From Ruminococcaceae bacterium UBA3215 (GTDB taxonomy: Bacteria; Bacillota; Clostridia; Oscillospirales; Ruminococcaceae), in NCBI GenBank assembly GCA_002363155.1, contig DEWH01000024.1, positions 38,510 through 102,509 on the forward strand: 64,000 nucleotides of DNA, read 5' to 3'. Below, in pieces: positions 33,990 to 40,839 of the stretch. Both the position numbers and the translations under genes were made by a program. Each line of letters opens with the position of its first letter. Within the stretch, counting starts at the first letter, position 1. The notes below the pieces were generated by a model. The model saw only the letters and a list, made by a program, of their open reading frames with translations. It did not search any database and was not told the DNA's origin.

Positions 33990-34143
33990 TTCATTTTTCC
34001 TTCCGTTTGCTGTTTTATTTAAATATTATATATTTTTTTCTTAAACATAGTGATAAGTATATTTATTTTACCATATTACAATTTTTTTTTCAACAGCAAA
34101 TCACATAAATTTTGTGGTAATTATTAACAATTATAATGCATAT

Positions 34144-34440
34144 TCAATAAAAAGCGGGGAATGAGCAGCGACTTATTTTAATCAGCTTGTGCATTGCACG
34201 AAGCCATTGAATAAAAAACAGCTTGAAGAAAACATCTCTGTAAGCTATTTTCTTGTTAGTCTGAATGGAATCTTCGCCAACCCCACTGCATTTCAGTCGG
34301 CGTTCGCCCATAGCTGTATGCTCTGAAATACAGCAGTCTGTTTAGGGGGTTAAGACCCCTTTTTTAAAGGGGGATTGCGGGGTCCGGGGCGGCGCCCCGT
34401 CTCAAAAAATCTCAAAAATCTTAAAAAGTCTCTAAAAGTC
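34144..34440. repeat. modular intergenic repeat, copy 7
   Basis: Lies between dnaA and the SRP RNA gene, in inverted orientation: central stem (AACAGCTTGAAG...), inverted type 1 cassette (34272-34330), GTTTAGGGGG, core, GGGGCGGCGCCCC and an AGAGA-type tract. The AT-rich 150 bp next to dnaA (33990-34143) has one TTTTCAACA word at 34087-34095. Confidence 0.75.
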
Positions 34441-34451
34441 TCACAAATCAC

Positions 34452-34480
34452 TTGATTTTTCGGAGAAAATAGTATATAAT
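34452..34480 (+). promoter_or_regulatory. promoter of the SRP RNA gene
   Basis: TTGATT (34452-34457), 17 bp spacer, TATAAT (34475-34480), about 8 bases before the RNA start. Confidence 0.8.
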
Positions 34481-34487
34481 AAATAGA

Positions 34488-34617
34488 AAGCTCTTGAATA
34501 TGAACACAGACCCTGTGCAAGGTCGTGTTGTGAACCATGTCAGGCGGGGAACCGAGCAGCATTAAGCAAATTTTCGGCTTGTGCGCAGTAAGCCTGTGTT
34601 CATAATCAAGAGCTTTT
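34488..34617 (+). ncRNA. ffs: signal recognition particle RNA (small bacterial type)
   Basis: About 125 nt closed by GCTCTTGA (34490-34497) and TCAAGAGC (34606-34613). The apical domain holds the diagnostic GTCAGGCGGGGAACCGAGCA with the conserved asymmetric loop that binds Ffh. The length indicates the form without an Alu domain. dnaX follows 28 bp later, a common arrangement in Firmicutes. Confidence 0.93.
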
Positions 34618-34645
34618 GTATGGCTGAAAGACGGGAGGTTTGATG

Positions 34646-36445
34646 ATGTATCTTGCATTGTACAGAAAATATCGTCCTCGTATATTCGATGACGTTATAT
34701 CGCAGGAACATATCACAACTACCCTAAAAAATCAGCTTAAAAGCGGACAGGCTTCCCACGCGTATCTTTTTACCGGTTCCCGCGGAACAGGTAAGACCAC
34801 TTGTGCAAAAATTCTTGCGAAAGCATTGAACTGCACTGATCTGCGTGACGGAAACCCGTGCCTTGAATGTGAGTCCTGCAAGAGCATCGACGAAGATTAC
34901 TCCGATATAACCGAGATCGACGCTGCTTCAAACAACAGTGTTGACGATGTAAGAGTAATGAAAGAGGAATCTTTCTACGCTCCTATGTCCGGCAAGTACA
35001 AAGTCTATATCATAGACGAGGTACACATGCTCTCAATACAAGCATTCAACGCTCTTCTCAAACTTATTGAGGAGCCTCCGGCACATGTCGTTTTTATTCT
35101 CGCTACTACCGAAGTACACAAAGTTCCCGCAACTATACTTTCCCGCTGCCAGCGCTTTGAGTTCAGACGTATAGATATAGGGGACAGCAAAAAAAGGCTT
35201 CTTTGGGTGGCGGAACAGGAAGGCAAGAATCTTTCCGATGACGCTGCATTCCTCATCTCAAAAATATCGGAAGGCGGTATGCGAGACGCGCTTTCGCTTC
35301 TCGATCAGTGCTTCTCCGTAAGCGATAATGTCACCGCAGATGTGGTGCGGGAATGCGCGGGTATTTCCGGAAGTGATTACCTTTTCAGAATAGCGGACCT
35401 CATTTATAATTGCAGTTCCGGCGAGCTGCTTATGCTGCTTGATGAGCTTATCTCAAAATCCAAAGATGTGACAAGACTCTGTGAAGAACTTATCTCCCAT
35501 TTCCGCGGACTTATGCTCACAAAAGCAGGTGCGGACGCGCTTGCAGTCCGAGTTACTTCGGAAGATTTTGAAAAGCTGAAAGAACAGTCGGACAGATATA
35601 CGCTCGAACAGATAATGCGCTGTATCTCTATATTAAGCGAAACATTCTCACAAATGGGGCGTGTGCGCACTCCGGCATTGCTGCTTGAAATGTGCTTCAT
35701 AAAGCTTTGCACTCCGAAACTCGATATCGACGAGAAATCACTCTCAACAAGAATAGACAGACTTGAACAGCTTATCGAAAACGGTGTTTCTTCACGCCCT
35801 ATATATTATAATGGTATATCCGAAAATTCTGTGCCTGTCAGACCTATACAAGAACCTGTGTCTGTATCAGAGCCGGAGCCTTTCGGAATAGAGCTGCCGG
35901 AAAAGCTTAAAGAAAAGGAAGCAAAACCGGATAAAGACAAAAAGAAAGATAAACCAAAAGAGAATGCTCACAGATCCGAGCCGGAAGATCTCAGGAGCGC
36001 AGTATTCGGAAATGAGCCTGCACCCGAACCGGAGAAGGAAAAGCCTGTTGAATTTCCGGCAGTGGAACTTCCTCATGCTGACGAAACTCCCGAACCGGAG
36101 AACAGACCCGTGCAGAAACAGCCCGACAAAGCCGCACCTCTCGCAATATGGCAGGATATAATATCGACTCTTCCAATCTCGATACAGTACAGCCTTGAAA
36201 ATACAACTGCGTCCATTTCGGGAAATACGGTCTATATCAGCGGCGGAAAGCTTGCTGTTACAATGGCGGTGAACGATTACCGCGACATGATCCAGAAAGC
36301 CGCGTCAAAGGCAATCGGAAGAAGTGTCGGAATAGCGGCTGCGGAGGATACGGAGAGCGATGCTCCCGTACAGCAGAAAACAGATAAAGTAAGTCTTTTT
36401 CTTGACCTTGCAAGGTCTAAAGGAATTGAAATAAAAAAGAAATAA
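34646..36445 (+). CDS. dnaX: DNA polymerase III gamma/tau subunit
   Basis: 599 residues from the ATG at 34646, 7 bases after GGGAGG (34643 also possible). Clamp-loader AAA+ with Walker A 'GSRGTGKTT', zinc Cys group 'CxxxxxxxPCLECESC', DEVHM box and SRC motif (LSRCQRF). A Pro/Glu/Lys-rich linker (about 400-500) precedes the tau-type C-terminal domain. No A-rich slippery site is seen at the position where gamma would end, so only the long form is predicted. Confidence 0.96.
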   Translation: MYLALYRKYRPRIFDDVISQEHITTTLKNQLKSGQASHAYLFTGSRGTGKTTCAKILAKALNCTDLRDGNPCLECESCKSIDEDYSDITEIDAASNNSVDDVRVMKEESFYAPMSGKYKVYIIDEVHMLSIQAFNALLKLIEEPPAHVVFILATTEVHKVPATILSRCQRFEFRRIDIGDSKKRLLWVAEQEGKNLSDDAAFLISKISEGGMRDALSLLDQCFSVSDNVTADVVRECAGISGSDYLFRIADLIYNCSSGELLMLLDELISKSKDVTRLCEELISHFRGLMLTKAGADALAVRVTSEDFEKLKEQSDRYTLEQIMRCISILSETFSQMGRVRTPALLLEMCFIKLCTPKLDIDEKSLSTRIDRLEQLIENGVSSRPIYYNGISENSVPVRPIQEPVSVSEPEPFGIELPEKLKEKEAKPDKDKKKDKPKENAHRSEPEDLRSAVFGNEPAPEPEKEKPVEFPAVELPHADETPEPENRPVQKQPDKAAPLAIWQDIISTLPISIQYSLENTTASISGNTVYISGGKLAVTMAVNDYRDMIQKAASKAIGRSVGIAAAEDTESDAPVQQKTDKVSLFLDLARSKGIEIKKK

Positions 36446-36469
36446 CGATCAGAAAGGAATAATATTATT

Positions 36470-36820
36470 ATGAAAGCAAGATTACCCCAGGGCTACCAGA
36501 ACAAGGGTGCCGCAAATATGAATTCTATGGTAAAGCAGGCACAGAAGATGCAGGAAGATATTCAGGCTGTTCAGGAAAGAATGGAACAGACTGAATTTAC
36601 CGAGACGGCAGGCGGCGGAATGGTAGAGCTTACCATGACCGGCGGAAGAGTTCTCAAGTCTATAAAGCTTGATCCGGAGATCGTTGACAAGGACGATATT
36701 GAGGGACTTCAGGACGTTATTGTTGCAGGAGTAAATGCAATTATCCAGAAGATCGACGAAGAGAGCGCAAAGGAAATGGAAAAGGTAACAGGCGGCGTAA
36801 GCTTCCCGGGACTTTTCTGA
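36470..36820 (+). CDS. ybaB: YbaB/EbfC nucleoid-associated protein
   Basis: 116 residues: 'MNSMVKQAQKMQEDIQAVQERM' helix followed by 'GGGMVELTMTGGRVLKSIKLDPEIV' strands, typical of the small DNA-binding YbaB family. It lies between dnaX and recR, the conserved order. AGAAAGGA precedes the start; residues 1-16 are longer than in many members. Confidence 0.95.
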   Translation: MKARLPQGYQNKGAANMNSMVKQAQKMQEDIQAVQERMEQTEFTETAGGGMVELTMTGGRVLKSIKLDPEIVDKDDIEGLQDVIVAGVNAIIQKIDEESAKEMEKVTGGVSFPGLF

Positions 36821-36821
36821 T

Positions 36822-37421
36822 ATGGCTGAATACAATTCACTTCCGCTTGTGTCGGCTGCGGAGCAGTTTGCAAAGCTGCCGGGCATAGGTATGAAGACTG
36901 CGCAGAGACTTGCGTATTTTATACTGAACCAGCCGGTTGAAGAAGTTGAGCTTTTTTCAACGCAGATATTGAATGCACGGAAAAGTGTGCATTGCTGCAA
37001 GATCTGTCAGAACTTTACTGACACAGAGCAGTGTTCTATCTGCGGCGACGAAAAGAGAGACAAAAGAGTGATATGCGTGGTAGAGGCGCCGAAAGACGTT
37101 TCCGCACTTGAACGTGCAGGCGGTTTCAGCGGAGTTTATCACGTTCTTCACGGACTTCTTTCGCCAATGGAGAACATAGGACCAAACGATATCCGGATAG
37201 CGGAGCTTATGAAGAGGCTTTCCGGCGACGTTGACGAAGTGATAATGGCGACAAATCCCACGGTTGAGGGAGAGACTACCGCATCTTACATCAGCCGCAT
37301 GATAAAGCCTCTCGGTGTCAAGGTCACTCGTCTCGCATACGGTCTTCCCGCAGGCTCCTCTCTTGAATACGCAGACGACATAACTCTCCAGCGTGCTCTT
37401 GAGAACCGCAACGAGCTGTGA
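36822..37421 (+). CDS. recR: recombination protein RecR
   Basis: 199 residues, the family length. Helix-hairpin-helix 'KLPGIGMKTAQRLAYFIL', four-Cys zinc finger (CKIC...CSIC), Toprim domain 'VICVVEAPKDVSALERAG' and the C-terminal 'ASYISRMIKPLGVKVTRLAYGLPAGSSLEYAD'. It acts with RecF/RecO at gaps. The start overlaps nearly with ybaB (1 bp between). Confidence 0.97.
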   Translation: MAEYNSLPLVSAAEQFAKLPGIGMKTAQRLAYFILNQPVEEVELFSTQILNARKSVHCCKICQNFTDTEQCSICGDEKRDKRVICVVEAPKDVSALERAGGFSGVYHVLHGLLSPMENIGPNDIRIAELMKRLSGDVDEVIMATNPTVEGETTASYISRMIKPLGVKVTRLAYGLPAGSSLEYADDITLQRALENRNEL

Positions 37422-37424
37422 GAG

Positions 37425-37805
37425 AGTTTTTGAGATTTTTTAAGATTTTTTAAGAAGGGGCGCTGCCCCTGTGACCCCGCCAGCCCCCTTTGGAAAAGGG
37501 GGCTGGACACCCTAAACAAATGCGTAGCGACATTCTTCTATCGACGAGTGCGCCACCTCGGTTAGTTATATTCATCTGAATACAAAAAACAGCTTGCAGA
37601 ATATTTCTTTGTAAGCTGTTTTCTTTGTTATTATCTGAACGGAGTCTTTGCCAACCCCACTGCGTTTCAGCCGGCATTCGTCCATAGCTGTGCGCTATGA
37701 AATACTGCATTTGTTTAGGGGGTCAAGCCCCCTTTTCCAAAGGGGGCTTGCGGGGTTCGGGGCAGCGCCCCGTCTCTGAAATCTCTCAAAATCTCTCAAA
37801 AGTCT
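37425..37805. repeat. modular intergenic repeat, copy 8: two inverted cores
   Basis: Fills the gap between convergent recR and the patatin gene. Left: AGATTTTTTAAG tract, GGGGCGCTGCCCC, core (37485-37505) and type 3 cassette (GCGTAGCGACATTCTTCTATCG..., 37520-37580). Centre: AACAGCTTGCAG...TGTAAGCTGTTTT. Right, inverted: type 1 cassette (37653-37720), core CCCCCTTTTCCAAAGGGGG, GGGGCAGCGCCCC and AGAGA tract. The two halves carry different cassettes. Confidence 0.8.
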
Positions 37806-37807
37806 CT

Positions 37808-38662
37808 TCAAACTTCTCTCAAAAACTCTCGGATTTTCTCTAAATTTCTCACGGCGTAGTCGTGACCTTCTTTCTCATACGGGAGGAGAATCTTCGGGTC
37901 ATTCTCAAGACGGCTGATGCCGTAATCGCGCTCCGGAGCAAGAACAAGTGCCTTGCCCTCGCTTTCAAGCCGGGAAAGTTCCTCCGTTTCGCGGTTGTAC
38001 ATAATATGACGGTTCCGTATTGCTTCCGCAAGTTTCGGGTACTTCGGATATGTCACTTTTATCAGATCTGCAAGCTTCTCCGGAGACTTCTTATATCCGC
38101 GCGGACGGGTGAGTACCACGATTACTTTGTCAAGTCCGCTGTCAAGTGCATATTTAAAAGGTATAGAGTCGGTGATACCGCCGTCCATATAGTACATTCC
38201 GTTGATCTTTATCGGCTGGAACAGGAGGGGAAGTGCGCAGGAAGCGCGGAGTACCGTCCACTTCTTGTCAGCTGCAAGTACGCGCATATACTCGGTCTCG
38301 CCGGTCTCTATGTTTGTAACAGCGCCAAAGCCGTTTTCGCCGGAACGCTCGTATTCCTCAAAATCGTAGGGGAGAAGCTTCGACGGTATCTCGCCAAATA
38401 CAAAATCAAGTCCGTAGTAGGAGCGGTTTCCCTTTTTGAACAGGTTAGCTGCGCCCATATAACGCTTGTCGCTCATATATATTTCGGTGATCTTGTGATT
38501 TCTGCCGATCTGCTTCGAGAGATATGAAACTCCGTAGGAAATGCCTGCCGACGCTCCCGCAACGTAGTTTATGTATATCCCGTTTTCAAGAAGTGCATCA
38601 AGTATTCCGCAGGTAAATATCGTCCTGCTCGCTCCGCCTTCAAGTACAAGTCCGGTTTTCAT
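37808..38662 (-). CDS. patatin-like phospholipase
   Basis: 284 residues. Catalytic Ser in GASAG (about 36-40) and Asp in 'DGGITDSIPF' (about 160), with the oxyanion-type 'EGGASRTIFTCGIL' at the start. Patatins hydrolyse acyl esters of phospholipids or lipids; this bacterial group (with a 'CxxG.LDALLE' start) is uncharacterised. No signal peptide, so cytoplasmic. It stands alone. Confidence 0.92.
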   Translation of the reverse strand: MKTGLVLEGGASRTIFTCGILDALLENGIYINYVAGASAGISYGVSYLSKQIGRNHKITEIYMSDKRYMGAANLFKKGNRSYYGLDFVFGEIPSKLLPYDFEEYERSGENGFGAVTNIETGETEYMRVLAADKKWTVLRASCALPLLFQPIKINGMYYMDGGITDSIPFKYALDSGLDKVIVVLTRPRGYKKSPEKLADLIKVTYPKYPKLAEAIRNRHIMYNRETEELSRLESEGKALVLAPERDYGISRLENDPKILLPYEKEGHDYAVRNLEKIREFLREV

Positions 38663-39018
38663 AAATTGTCTCCTTTGTTGAAAATGATGTCAGGTTAATA
38701 TAGGAATTGATAATTTATTATTAACTTTTTTTATGATATCACTTTCTTGTACAAAAATCAAGGAAAAATCTGCTGATAACGATTACTTTTGTAACAATAT
38801 ATTGTATGTGAAAAATAATTTCACATCAATATCTGCTAAAATTAACACATAGTTTATCTTTTTTGGTCAATTCGCCATAAGAAAACAAAACGTCTCAAAA
38901 GTTTTTTAGAAATATTGACAAATGCAGAGTTTTTTGATATAATAGTAGGGAAAAGTATGGGGATACTATGCTCTTTTGTAAAAAATGTTAAAATTAGCTA
39001 ATAAATAATACTTAATTT
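38663..39018. other. divergent intergenic region with promoter
   Basis: 356 bp, AT-rich, no gene or repeat seen. Holds the strong promoter described at 38915-38943, and a small stem AGTAT-GGGG-ATACT (38956-38969) at the expected start of the message. Confidence 0.6.
38915..38943 (+). promoter_or_regulatory. consensus sigma-A promoter of the transporter cluster
   Basis: Perfect TTGACA (38915-38920), 17 bp, perfect TATAAT (38938-38943). The 5' leader would be about 69 nt. No Shine-Dalgarno sequence is visible before the first gene. Confidence 0.85.
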
Positions 39019-39720
39019 ATGGAAAATATACTAAAAGCTGAACACGTTTCCCGTGAGTTTCCTATCGGAGACGGGAGTATAGTTCACGCGCTCACCGACA
39101 TAAACCTTGAAGTCAATGAGGGTGAACTTGTCTGCCTCAGAGGAAGATCCGGTTCCGGAAAGACTACTCTCATCAATATCCTCGGCGCTCTTGACCGCCA
39201 GAACAGCGGAAATGTCACGTTCTGCGGTGAAGATATAGGAGCTTTGAGCGATATCGCAAGAGATAAACTCCGCAGAGAAAAGCTTGCTTTCGTATTTCAG
39301 TCAGTCGCGCTGATCTCAACAATGACCGCACTTGAGAATGTCGAGTTTTCGCTCCGGCTCGCAGGTCACCCTATCTCCGGAAGAACAAAGCGCGCAAAGG
39401 AATGCCTTACCCGCGTAGGTCTCGGAAAAAGAATGGATCACCGCCCCGGAGAATTGTCCGGAGGTGAACAGCAGAGAGTCGCTATCGCAAGAGCTGTTGC
39501 CAGCAAGCCAAAGATCATCTTCGCAGATGAACCTACCGCAGCACTCGACTCAACGACCGGAACAGCTGTGCTCGCGCTTTTCAGAGAGCTTGTGCATGAC
39601 GACGGTATCACCGTGGTAATGACCACACACGACGAGGCGATGATGCAGCTTGCCGATGTTGTATATTCTCTCGAGGACGGAGAGATCGTAAACATAACAA
39701 GAAATGATATACCATTATAA
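39019..39720 (+). CDS. ABC ATPase of LolD/MacB type, first gene of the transporter cluster
   Basis: 233 residues. Walker A GRSGSGKTT (about 42-50), Q-loop 'VFQSVAL', signature LSGGEQQRVAIARA, Walker B 'IIFADEPTAALD' and H-loop 'TTHD'. The ADEPT phrase and short length without a TOBE domain are those of LolD/MacB/FtsE ATPases, not of MalK-type sugar importers. The partner permease normally would be an FtsX-like protein; none is here. The next gene is a second ATPase, then a sugar-type importer, so this probably powers it. No ribosome site is seen. Confidence 0.9.
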   Translation: MENILKAEHVSREFPIGDGSIVHALTDINLEVNEGELVCLRGRSGSGKTTLINILGALDRQNSGNVTFCGEDIGALSDIARDKLRREKLAFVFQSVALISTMTALENVEFSLRLAGHPISGRTKRAKECLTRVGLGKRMDHRPGELSGGEQQRVAIARAVASKPKIIFADEPTAALDSTTGTAVLALFRELVHDDGITVVMTTHDEAMMQLADVVYSLEDGEIVNITRNDIPL

Positions 39721-39747
39721 TATATATAATATATAAGGGAAATACAA

Positions 39748-40689
39748 ATGCCGAAGACCATACTACTCGCTCCTCCCGAAAATGTCATGGTGAGATGCGA
39801 CAATCTGGTCAAGATCTACAAGAGCAGAGACATTGAGGTAATGGCGCTCCAGGGTCTCGATCTTACAGTCGAGCGCGGTGAGCTTATGGGTATCGTCGGA
39901 GCTTCCGGTTCCGGTAAATCCACACTGCTCAATATGCTCGGCGGTCTTGATAAGCCGTCAGCAGGAAGCCTTTTCGTTGACGGGAAGGATATGCTGAAAT
40001 TCACCGACAAGGATCTAATAGAATACAAGCGGCATACGGTCGGATTTGTCTGGCAGAACAACGCAAGAAATCTGATACCATACCTGACCGCGCTTGAGAA
40101 CGTCGAAATGCCGATGATGCTCAGCGGTTATGAGGGCAGACGGAAACGTGCGGAGCACCTGTTGGATATGGTGGGGCTCTCGGCAAGAAAAAACTCGATG
40201 CTCGGGCAGATGTCCGGCGGTGAGCAGCAGAGAGTGGCAATTGCTATCGCTTTAGCGAACAATCCAAAACTCCTGCTCGCAGATGAACCTACCGGTGCGG
40301 TAGATACAAAGACCGCGGGAAATGTTCTCGATGTTTTCAGAAGACTCAACAAGGAAACAGGCGTAACGGTGATAATCGTAACGCATGATGTGAACCTTGC
40401 AAAGTCGATAGACCGCGTAGTGGCGATACGCGACGGAAAGACCTCAAGTGAGCTTATCCGTAAAAAGCCCGTGCTTACCGGAATCTCCTTCGAGCAGCTC
40501 AGTGAACAGCAGCAGGCTGAGATCAGAGCGATGCAGGAGGAAAGCGAGGGTCACGATGAACTGGTGCTGCTCGATAAGGCGGGACGGCTCCAGATACCAA
40601 AGGAATACCTGTCGGCGCTGGGTATAAACGGCGGTGACAAGGTGCGCGTTGAACTCGACGGCGATAAGATCAGTATATATAAGCAGTAA
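39748..40689 (+). CDS. LolD-type ABC ATPase with C-terminal AbrB-like domain
   Basis: 313 residues. Complete ATPase: GASGSGKST (about 51-59), 'WQN' Q-loop, MSGGEQQRVAIAIA, 'LLLADEPTGAVD', 'VTHD'. After a linker (about 240-268) the last ~45 residues (DELVLLDKAGRLQIPKEYLSALGINGGDKVRVELDG) match the swapped-hairpin AbrB/SpoVT/MazE fold, usually a DNA-binding or dimerisation module. This position is where MalK carries its regulatory domain, so it may control the pump or bind DNA. Spaced 27 bp from the first ATPase. Confidence 0.88.
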   Translation: MPKTILLAPPENVMVRCDNLVKIYKSRDIEVMALQGLDLTVERGELMGIVGASGSGKSTLLNMLGGLDKPSAGSLFVDGKDMLKFTDKDLIEYKRHTVGFVWQNNARNLIPYLTALENVEMPMMLSGYEGRRKRAEHLLDMVGLSARKNSMLGQMSGGEQQRVAIAIALANNPKLLLADEPTGAVDTKTAGNVLDVFRRLNKETGVTVIIVTHDVNLAKSIDRVVAIRDGKTSSELIRKKPVLTGISFEQLSEQQQAEIRAMQEESEGHDELVLLDKAGRLQIPKEYLSALGINGGDKVRVELDGDKISIYKQ

Positions 40690-40714
40690 AGGCTTATAAA
40701 ATAAAAGAATAATT

Positions 40715-40760
40715 ATCCCGTTTCGTTCTTCCCTTGAGCCGGGAAGGCGGGCGGATATTG
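40715..40760 (+). promoter_or_regulatory. intergenic stem-loop before the solute-binding protein gene
   Basis: CCCG...TTCTTCCC with GGGAAGGCGGG forms a G/C stem. A similar one lies at 44781-44812. No T-run follows, so these may be processing or stabilising structures that set unequal gene expression rather than terminators. Confidence 0.45.
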
Positions 40761-40839
40761 AGACCGGCAGGAAGCTGTGTCTCAGCCGGTCCTGTGAGAT
40801 ATTGCAGGTACCGGATTTTAAGGAAAGGTGGAGCTAATT

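Noticed and set aside
34646..36445. Programmed frameshift for a gamma form of DnaX
   Set aside because: An A7 run at about 35190 lies inside the ATPase core, too early, and no slippery site with stem is seen near the end of domain III.
39019..40689. The two ATPases as a separate MacB/LolCDE-type exporter
   Set aside because: No FtsX-like permease or membrane fusion protein is nearby; the only membrane partners downstream are MalF/G types, though a partner elsewhere cannot be excluded.
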